Source: CAYMCQ01 sp964389025 (lineage in GTDB: Bacteria; Verrucomicrobiota; Verrucomicrobiia; Limisphaerales; CAYMCQ01). Taken from it: DNA of 12,219 nt. Under the pieces are notes generated by a model, which ran no database searches, was not told the DNA's origin, and saw only the letters and a list, made by a program, of their open reading frames with translations. The position numbers and the translations under genes were made by a program. Positions 7,596 to 12,219 of the stretch are shown here, piece by piece; position 1 is the stretch's first letter; the number at the start of each line of letters is the position of its first letter. Location of the stretch: positions 1 through 12,219 of the forward strand of contig CAYMCQ010000101.1 in NCBI GenBank assembly GCA_964389025.1, written 5' to 3'.

Positions 7596-9287
7596 ATGAA
7601 ACAGATTTCCATCTTCGTTCTGTGTCTGGCGTGGTTCGCTTTTGCAAATTCCGCGCTGGTTGTGTGCGCCGCAGACCAGCCGCAATGGGGACAAGCGTGG
7701 ACGCGCAACATGGTTTCGGATGAAAAAAATCTGCCGGACTCGTTCGATCCCGCGACCGGCAAGAACATCAAATGGACTGCGCGGATCGGAACGCAAAATC
7801 ATTCCACGCCCGTCGTGGCAGGTGGCCGCGTTTACATCGGAACGAACAACGAGGAGCCGCGCGACCCGAAACATCAAGGCGACCGCGGCGTGTTGATGTG
7901 CTTCGATGAGAAGACGGGGAAATTTCTCTGGCAACTCGTCGTCCCGAAACGCGACGAGGACGATTACATGGACTGGCCGCGAATGGGGATTTCCTCCGAG
8001 GCAACGGTCGAAGACGACCGCGTTTACACCGTCAGCAGTCGCGGCGAAGTGATGTGCCTCGACGCGCGCGGCATGGAGAATGGCAACGATGGCCCATTCA
8101 AGGACGAAGCTTGGCACATGACCGCGCCGACGAATTCCGGCCCAAGACAAAAAACCGTTATCGGAACTGAAACCAAACCGCTTCCACTGCCGCTGGCGGA
8201 AGGACGAAAGTTGCTCAAGCCCGACAAACTGGACGCCGACATCATCTGGCTTTTCGATCTCGTTGCCGGCGCGGGTATCTGGCCGCATGACGCCGCGCAC
8301 AGCTCCATTCTCATTCACGGCGATTATCTTTACCTCAACACCGGCACCGGCGTTGACAACACCCACAAACGCGTCCGCACGCCGGACGCGCCCAGCCTCG
8401 TCGTGCTGGACAAACGCACCGGAAGGTTCGTCGCGCGCGACAACGAACGCATCGCGCCAAACATTTTTCATGGAACGTGGAGTTCTCCCTCGCTCGCCGA
8501 AGTGAGTGGCAGGCCGCTCGTCTTTTTCTGCGGCGGAAATGGAGTCGTTTATGCGTTTGAAACCTTTACAAATCAATCGGAGGGCGAAGCGCCGCGCCGC
8601 CCTGATTCGATTTCAAGTCAGGGCATCGTGGAACTCCGCCCTCCGAAAGTCGCGACTCTGAAAAAAGTTTTCCAATTTGACTTTGACCCAACTGCACCGA
8701 AACAAAACGTCCACCAATACAACAGCAACCGCCGCGAAAGCCCGAGCACCATTTACGGAATGCCCGTGTTCCATCGCAGCCGTCTTTACGTCGCCGGCGG
8801 CGGCGACCTTTGGTGGGGCAAAAACGAATGCTGGCTCAAGTGCATTGATGTGACGGCCCTCACTCGGTCCCGCCCAAGCGGGACCACCCTCTCCCCATCG
8901 GATGGGGAGAGGGACGGGGTGAGAGGTTTGGTCTGGTCCTATCCGCTTTCCAAGCACGTCATGTCCACACCCGCTGTCCACAACGGCCTCATCTTCATCG
9001 CAGATTGCGGACGCATGTTTCATTGCGTGGACGCCGAGACTGGCAAACCGGTTTGGACGCACGAAATCAAAGGCGAAGTCTGGGCATCACCGCTGGTCGC
9101 GGACGGAAAAGTTTATCTCGGCACACGCAGTGGAAATTTCTACGTCTTCGCCGCGGGCAGGGAAAAGAAAGTCCTCAACGAAATCGAACTCACCACACCC
9201 ATCAGTGCGACCGCAACGGCGGCAAATGGCGTCCTTTACGTCGCAACGATGACGCAACTGTTTGCCGTGCGAAACAGCGCGCAGTGA
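7596..9287 (+). CDS. Secreted PQQ-like beta-propeller (outer-membrane-assembly BamB-like fold) protein
   Basis: A 563-aa protein with a Sec signal peptide (residues 1 to ~25, MKQISIFVLCLAWFAFANSA...). The mature part has repeated beta-propeller blades of PQQ-like type: RVYIGTNNE, GVLMCFDEKTGKFLWQL, RVYTVSSRGEVMCLD, LFFIADCGRM-like GLIFIADCGRMFHCVDAETG, GKVYLGTRSGNFYVF and GVLYVATMTQLFAV. The G-x-V/L-Y-x-G/A followed by D-x-x-T/K-G-x-x-x-W rhythm defines the fold. No quinoprotein-dehydrogenase catalytic domain or adjacent Cys-Cys pair is evident, so it is better seen as a binding/scaffold propeller than a PQQ enzyme. Two segments without blade character, residues ~328-350 and ~421-444, coincide exactly with DNA palindromes and look like repeat elements inserted in frame. 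It starts 9 bases after the Tat-leader remnant and ends 36 bases from the convergent redoxin gene. Exact role unknown. Confidence 0.88.
   Translation: MKQISIFVLCLAWFAFANSALVVCAADQPQWGQAWTRNMVSDEKNLPDSFDPATGKNIKWTARIGTQNHSTPVVAGGRVYIGTNNEEPRDPKHQGDRGVLMCFDEKTGKFLWQLVVPKRDEDDYMDWPRMGISSEATVEDDRVYTVSSRGEVMCLDARGMENGNDGPFKDEAWHMTAPTNSGPRQKTVIGTETKPLPLPLAEGRKLLKPDKLDADIIWLFDLVAGAGIWPHDAAHSSILIHGDYLYLNTGTGVDNTHKRVRTPDAPSLVVLDKRTGRFVARDNERIAPNIFHGTWSSPSLAEVSGRPLVFFCGGNGVVYAFETFTNQSEGEAPRRPDSISSQGIVELRPPKVATLKKVFQFDFDPTAPKQNVHQYNSNRRESPSTIYGMPVFHRSRLYVAGGGDLWWGKNECWLKCIDVTALTRSRPSGTTLSPSDGERDGVRGLVWSYPLSKHVMSTPAVHNGLIFIADCGRMFHCVDAETGKPVWTHEIKGEVWASPLVADGKVYLGTRSGNFYVFAAGREKKVLNEIELTTPISATATAANGVLYVATMTQLFAVRNSAQ
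8577..8646. repeat. Palindromic element 1, inserted in frame in the propeller gene
   Basis: A ~70-base segment is bounded by a perfect 10-base inverted repeat, TCGGAGGGCG (8577-8586) and CGCCCTCCGA (8637-8646). An inner stem CCCTGA/TCAGGG (8600-8605 and 8618-8623) allows a branched hairpin. It is read as SEGEAPRRPDSISSQGIVEL and a few more residues, a charged, low-hydrophobicity loop without blade pattern. This fits a REP/MITE-like element tolerated in a surface loop. Only one copy is visible here, so dispersal in the genome is inferred. Confidence 0.65.
8857..8926. repeat. Palindromic element 2 (double hairpin), inserted in frame in the propeller gene
   Basis: About 70 bases hold two adjacent perfect hairpins: GGTCCCGC-CCAA-GCGGGACC (8866-8885) and a 13-base stem CCCTCTCCCCATC/GATGGGGAGAGGG around a single G (8887-8913). 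An outer CTCAC/GTGAG pair (8859-8863, 8919-8923) encloses both. It is translated as LTRSRPSGTTLSPSDGERDG and a few more residues, which I recognise as the kind of peptide these C/G-rich repeats encode when they land in genes. It falls between two propeller strands (CLKCIDVTA and LVWSYPL) and keeps the frame. The stems do not pair with those of element 1, so this is a distinct repeat family. Confidence 0.75.
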
Positions 9288-9323
9288 TTTCACGGAATGT
9301 TGCTGCCTGACGCCGACGATGGA

Positions 9324-9899
9324 TCAATCCTGCGCCACGGCTTTGAGTTTCGCGATCACGTCTGCCGCCTTCGTCCGGTCGCCGTGGCTTTTGCTGATTT
9401 TGGCGAAGCGGACGCTCCCCTTCCGGTCCAGCACGAACGTTGATGCGTAAGCCGTTTCCATCGGCGCGTCCCAGCGGAGGTTGTAGGCGTTGACCATCGT
9501 GTAATCCGGGTCCATGACGAAAAGAAAATCCTTCGGCCACTGTTTTCCTTTCCATTCCGAAAACGCTTTCGCGTGCGCCTTCAAATCCCCGGCGGGGCCG
9601 GGATAAACGAACACCACGCTCGCCTTGGCCTCCGTAAAATTCGTCGCCGACCTGATGAAATCCTGCACCTGCCGGTCGCAGAGTGGGCATTGGTAACCCG
9701 GCCAGCCGCGCAGCATGACGAGAACGACCTCGCCCTTCGCCGTCAACTCACTCAAGCGCACCGTCTGGTCGTCGAGCGTTTTGAGCGCGAAGTCCGGCGC
9801 TTTGTCGCCCACTTTCGGCGGCTCTGCGGCGTTCAGGGCGAGCGGCAGCGAACAGGTCAGGAAAATCAAAGTCAGGATGCGGAGGATTTTATTTTTCAT
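9324..9899 (-). CDS. Exported peroxiredoxin-like (AhpC/TSA, thioredoxin-fold) protein
   Basis: A 191-aa protein with a Sec signal peptide (MKNKILRILTLIFLTCSLPL, cleavage near ALNAA). The mature part is a thioredoxin fold of the redoxin/AhpC-TSA type: KVGDKAPDFALKTLDDQTVRLSEL at the start, then VVLVMLRGWPGYQCPLCDRQ with a C71-x-x-C74 pair at the active-site position, VVFVYPGP, a VMDPDYTMVNAYNLRW segment and a STFVLDRKGSVRFAKI strand. The CPLC form is that of peroxiredoxin-like proteins, which reduce peroxides or act as thiol oxidoreductases; the exact substrate is unknown. Location outside the cytoplasm suggests protection of envelope proteins or disulfide handling, possibly of the haem-Cys proteins upstream. 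It converges on the propeller gene (36-base gap) and is divergent from the cupin gene. The ATG at 9897-9899 gives the signal peptide directly. Confidence 0.9.
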   Translation of the reverse strand: MKNKILRILTLIFLTCSLPLALNAAEPPKVGDKAPDFALKTLDDQTVRLSELTAKGEVVLVMLRGWPGYQCPLCDRQVQDFIRSATNFTEAKASVVFVYPGPAGDLKAHAKAFSEWKGKQWPKDFLFVMDPDYTMVNAYNLRWDAPMETAYASTFVLDRKGSVRFAKISKSHGDRTKAADVIAKLKAVAQD

Positions 9900-10098
9900 G
9901 GAGCGTTGGACGCGTGAATGTGCTTCTTATTCTAGCAATGGACTTCAAAGCGGCAACAACGAAGCTGCGCGACTCTCCAAGCACAAGATTTTTAACCACG
10001 GATGAACACGGATTTTTACGGGGTAGCACAAACAACCCACCGAGCGCTTCAATCTCGCTTGCGCTTGCAAATCCCGCGCAATCCGCTTCGATGAATCC
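9900..10098. promoter_or_regulatory. Divergent intergenic region between redoxin and cupin genes (199 bases)
   Basis: The two genes are transcribed away from this region, so promoters for both should lie here. No clear -35/-10 pair or operator could be assigned by eye. It contains the AT-rich CACGGAT direct repeat near its centre. No small gene with a credible product was found. Confidence 0.5.
9997..10016. repeat. CACGGAT short direct repeat
   Basis: Two tandem 10-base units, CACGGATGAA (9997-10006) and CACGGATTTT (10007-10016), share their first seven bases and are preceded by TTTTTAAC. Phrases of the AACCACGGATGAACACGGAT type recur in intergenic DNA of many planctomycetes and verrucomicrobia, from memory. 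The function is unknown; it may be a dispersed repeat relic. Confidence 0.5.
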
Positions 10099-10428
10099 AT
10101 GTTTCCCTACGTCGCATTGGCCAAAGACAAAAGCTGGCAGCCCGGCCCGTATGAAGGCGTCGAGCTGATGATGTTGCACAAGAACGAGAACACCGGAGGC
10201 GTCGTGGCGCTGCGCAAGTTCAAGGCCGGACACACCATCCCGGCGCACACGCATCCGGACGCGAACGAATGGGCTTACGTGCTTTCCGGCGAATGGGAGG
10301 AATCCGGCGTCACCTACACGACCGGCGCGCTGTTCCACGCGCCCAAAGGCGTCCGCCACGGCCCGCACATCGCGCGCACGGAGGTCGTCAGCCTGACGAT
10401 TTTCGATGGGCCGCTGACGGTGGTATAA
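10099..10428 (+). CDS. Small single-domain cupin protein
   Basis: A 109-aa cytoplasmic protein consisting of one cupin barrel. Motif 1 is complete: G44-x5-H50-x-H52-x4-E57-x6-G64 (GHTIPAHTHPDANEWAYVLSG). Motif 2 is G76-x5-P82-x-G84-x2-H87 (GALFHAPKGVRHG). H50, H52, E57 and H87 are the expected metal ligands. Small cupins of this size include metal-binding sensors, anti-sigma ChrR-like domains, dioxygenase-like and isomerase-like enzymes, so the metal-bound barrel is well supported but the reaction is not. ATG 10099 gives the usual compact length; no strong ribosome-binding site is seen. It faces the toxin gene tail-to-tail with 39 bases between. Confidence 0.88.
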   Translation: MFPYVALAKDKSWQPGPYEGVELMMLHKNENTGGVVALRKFKAGHTIPAHTHPDANEWAYVLSGEWEESGVTYTTGALFHAPKGVRHGPHIARTEVVSLTIFDGPLTVV

Positions 10429-10467
10429 TTTTCTCGTAAACGGTGTCCCGTCTTCGCTCTGTGAGCT

Positions 10468-10860
10468 TTACTTCAAAGGTTCGATCTTGCCGTTGACGGT
10501 CACGAAGAACGCAGAGCCTCGCGGGGCGCGCTCGGCGGTTTTGATGAGATCCGGAAAACATTTGGTGAATTTGTTCGCTTGATCCCAGAATGGAAGATTC
10601 ACCCAGCCCGGTTTCAGAAAGAAGATTGTGTGACCCGCTTGTTTCCACGCCAGCACTTCGTGCGGGTTACGGCTGATTCGGATGTCCGCCGTCACAATTA
10701 CGAGGTCCGTTACCCGAGCCAACGCCTGCATCCATACGACGTCCTCCGTGTTGCCGGGGAAATCGTCCTTCAGATGAACCACATGATGATCCGGCTCGAC
10801 CATTTGGTTCAAGCCGTGGGCCAGTTTTGGGGCAAGATGATTGTCGAAGAAAAACTTCAC
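10468..10860 (-). CDS. PIN-like toxin of a VapBC45-type toxin-antitoxin pair
   Basis: A 130-aa PIN-like protein (related to the VapC45/DUF5615 group), expected to be an RNase kept in check by its upstream partner. Visible family features are FFFDNHLAPKLAHGL at the start with D6, an acidic pair E39-D40, and VTADIRISRNPHE with D59, followed by WKQAGHTIFFLKPGW. The acidic residues would bind the catalytic metal. It starts at GTG (10858-10860), read through a GTGA overlap in which the last bases of the antitoxin stop codon are shared, so the two are translationally coupled. Length matches the family and no disruption is seen, so it is probably active. The RNA target is unknown. Confidence 0.85.
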   Translation of the reverse strand: MKFFFDNHLAPKLAHGLNQMVEPDHHVVHLKDDFPGNTEDVVWMQALARVTDLVIVTADIRISRNPHEVLAWKQAGHTIFFLKPGWVNLPFWDQANKFTKCFPDLIKTAERAPRGSAFFVTVNGKIEPLK

Positions 10861-11543
10861 GCGGCGAGCATCTGCTCGAACGCGACCGCTTCGTGGACGG
10901 AAGCCGAATGGATTTCAAACCAGCGCGCAACCTCGTCCACCGAACCGTTTGCCTCCACGCTCCGGGCCAGGACGGAGGTCGGAACACCGTCGCGAAAAAC
11001 AATCGGCTGACCAAAACTTCTGCGGGGGTCGAGGGCCACCAAGTGGGCTTTGCCCTTTGGCCACCACCGGCGAGGAACCTTGCCGCTGTCGAACTCGACG
11101 TTCTTGAGAAACGGCTGGATAATTTTTTCAAACACGCGCTGAAGGTCACGCATATCCCAAAGCGTGACTTCGTCATGTTTCCCGCGCTCTTCCATGAAGA
11201 TGGTCTGACCATCTGTGGCAAACTGATTCGTGCAGAAAGGATGCGCGTGGCCAACCAACTTCCTAGCCTGCTCATGCACTTGGCGGAGCGTCTTCCAGCC
11301 TACGCCCGCAGTGACGAAAGCGTCTACACACCGAACTTCAAGAAGGTCGAGAAAACCCAGCGCGACGGCGTGATCAATCTGGTCGAGTTGAGTGCTCCAA
11401 ACAGCAGGCGAGCGACGTCGCCCGTGTTTGACTTTGAATTCGTATCCCCTAACCCATCGCCGAATGCGCCACGGGGTAACACCTGTCAAACGTGATGCCT
11501 CGGGCACTGTATAGATTCCCGTTTGTAGCAAGGTTGTCGTCAT
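10857..11543 (-). CDS. Antitoxin with N-terminal HTH and C-terminal DUF433 (VapB45-type)
   Basis: A 228-aa protein upstream of and overlapping the PIN-like toxin. Residues ~11-50 (YTVPEASRLTGVTPWRIRRW) form a MerR-like winged HTH, the presumed DNA-binding part that autoregulates the operon. The middle (ALGFLDLLEVRCVDAFVTAG...GWKTLRQVHEQA) is typical of the VapB45 group. Residues ~170-226 are DUF433 (FGQPIVFRDGVPTSVLARSVEANGSVDEVARWFEI, split here by function only), the presumed toxin-neutralising domain. Antitoxins of this family precede PIN-like toxins in many genomes, including cyanobacteria. ATG 11541-11543 is chosen because it opens directly onto the HTH. A perfect 12-base palindrome lies 43 bases upstream and may be its operator. 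Confidence 0.86.
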   Translation of the reverse strand: MTTTLLQTGIYTVPEASRLTGVTPWRIRRWVRGYEFKVKHGRRRSPAVWSTQLDQIDHAVALGFLDLLEVRCVDAFVTAGVGWKTLRQVHEQARKLVGHAHPFCTNQFATDGQTIFMEERGKHDEVTLWDMRDLQRVFEKIIQPFLKNVEFDSGKVPRRWWPKGKAHLVALDPRRSFGQPIVFRDGVPTSVLARSVEANGSVDEVARWFEIHSASVHEAVAFEQMLAA

Positions 11544-11586
11544 AATATTTGCTTTCTACCGCAACACCCTAGCCCCGCGACTGTGG

Positions 11587-11598
11587 CGTTTGCAAACG
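11587..11598. promoter_or_regulatory. 12-base palindrome upstream of the antitoxin gene, candidate operator
   Basis: CGTTTGCAAACG is a perfect palindrome in the 105-base gap between the antitoxin start (11543) and the end of the radical SAM gene (11649). HTH antitoxins usually repress their own promoter through such a site, so operator function is plausible. No clear -10/-35 boxes accompany it, and one short palindrome can arise by chance. Confidence 0.35.
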
Positions 11599-11648
11599 AA
11601 AAGGCAGATTCGCTCTGCGCGGCGGAAGGATCAACTTTTCTATCTGAA

Positions 11649-12219
11649 TCACGCCGCCGCCTTCGCCGCTGCTAAATCACTCCGCCGTTGGGCCATGGAT
11701 TTGAAGAACTCGTATCCCTCGCGCAAGCGGCGCACGCAAACGTCTTTGTCTTCGAGCATCGTTTTGATGATGCGCAGGATCGGTTTCGGGCGCAGGTAGT
11801 AGCGATGATAAAATTTTTCGACGCTCTCGAAGATTTCTTCTTTGCTCAAGCCGGGATAGGCGAGCGAGCTTTGCTGGAAGCCGTCGCCTTCGACGAGGTC
11901 GGTCTTGTCTTTCTTGGTGAACCAGCCGTTCTGTCGCGCCATGTCGAACAGTTCCGTGCCGGGATACGGCGCGGCGAGCGAGACCTGGATGCTGAACACG
12001 TCGAGTTCCTTGGCGAAGTTGATGGTGTTCTCAATGGTCTGCTGTGTCTCGACGGGCAATCCGAGGATGAACGTGCCGTGAATCACCACGCCGGCTTCGT
12101 GACACGCCTTGGTGAAGCGGCGCATCTCGTCCATCGTGACGCCTTTCTTGATGCGCGTGAGGATGTCGTCGTTGCCGCTTTCGTAGCCGACGAGGAACAG
12201 GCGCAGGCCGTTGTCTTTG
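11649..12219 (-). CDS. hpnJ: HpnJ-like hopanoid-associated B12-binding radical SAM protein (C-terminal part; 5' end outside window)
   Basis: The visible 189 codons are the C-terminal part of a radical SAM protein that continues past the right edge, where the N-terminal B12-binding domain and the CxxxCxxC iron-sulfur motif should lie. Recognisable pieces are LRLFLVGYESGNDDILTRIKKG at the window edge (quoted in two parts: LRLFLVGYESGND, DILTRIKKGV), HGTFILGLPVETQQTIENTI, IQVSLAAPYPGTELFDMA, FYHRYYLRPKPILRI and RRLREGYEFFKSM. This closely matches HpnJ, which in hopanoid producers is needed to form the cyclitol-ether form of bacteriohopanetetrol head groups. Other B12-binding radical SAM proteins share the GYESG and GLP.ET motifs, but the YPGTEL and YYLRPKPI stretch favours HpnJ. 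The gene ends in an Ala-rich tail and is not followed by an evident terminator. The rest of a hopanoid cluster would be expected beyond the right edge. Confidence 0.82.
   Translation of the reverse strand, partial: KDNGLRLFLVGYESGNDDILTRIKKGVTMDEMRRFTKACHEAGVVIHGTFILGLPVETQQTIENTINFAKELDVFSIQVSLAAPYPGTELFDMARQNGWFTKKDKTDLVEGDGFQQSSLAYPGLSKEEIFESVEKFYHRYYLRPKPILRIIKTMLEDKDVCVRRLREGYEFFKSMAQRRSDLAAAKAAA

Noticed and set aside
7596..9287. True PQQ-dependent dehydrogenase
   Set aside because: Only the propeller repeats are present. The vicinal Cys pair and the catalytic Asp/Glu context of quinoprotein dehydrogenases were not found.
9288..9323. Shared terminator between the convergent propeller and redoxin genes
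   Set aside because: The 36-base gap has no GC-rich stem followed by a T-run on either strand.
9889..10368. Antisense open frame of 159 codons opposite the cupin gene
   Set aside because: The plus-strand cupin has complete metal-binding motifs; the antisense product shows none.

Overview
The window looks like chromosomal DNA from a GC-rich member of the Planctomycetota-Verrucomicrobiota group, most likely a verrucomicrobial (Pedosphaera/Limisphaerales-like) soil or freshwater bacterium. The main reasons are a PSD1-type protein (Planctomycete cytochrome c, DUF1549 and DUF1553 domains), a Tat-leader remnant, a secreted PQQ-like propeller protein, short palindromic repeats inserted in frame inside a gene, and an HpnJ-type hopanoid radical SAM gene. 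This placement rests on gene content and remembered family distributions, not on a search.

Bases 1-4014 (plus strand) form an osmotic-stress block. It has the tail of an unidentified gene, an MscS-family mechanosensitive channel, a small membrane protein that appears frameshifted, and a fused trehalose-6-phosphate synthase/phosphatase. Together they would vent solutes on hypo-osmotic shock and make trehalose on hyper-osmotic shock or desiccation. A 282-base gap follows.

Bases 4297-9287 (plus strand) form a cell-envelope block: a large secreted PSD1-type protein with two CxxCH haem sites and an inserted beta-sandwich-like domain, an AT-richer Sel1-repeat gene, a 26-codon orphan Tat leader that ends at a stop, and a secreted PQQ-like beta-propeller carrying two palindromic elements read through in frame. 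The Tat leader suggests that a Tat-exported gene once lay here and was mostly lost.

Bases 9324-10428 hold a divergent pair: a secreted peroxiredoxin-like protein (minus) and a single-domain cupin (plus), separated by 199 bases that contain a short CACGGAT direct repeat.

Bases 10468-11543 (minus) are a two-gene toxin-antitoxin module of the VapBC45 type: an HTH plus DUF433 antitoxin and a PIN-like toxin, with a GTGA stop/start overlap. A perfect 12-base palindrome lies just upstream. From 11649 to the window edge (minus) is the C-terminal part of a B12-binding-type radical SAM protein that closely resembles HpnJ of hopanoid side-chain synthesis.

No tRNA, rRNA, CRISPR array, insertion sequence or convincing rho-independent terminator was seen. 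The most unusual points are the two in-frame palindromic elements, the orphan Tat leader beside the AT-rich Sel1 gene, the apparent frameshift in the small membrane protein, and the domain insertion in the PSD1 protein.
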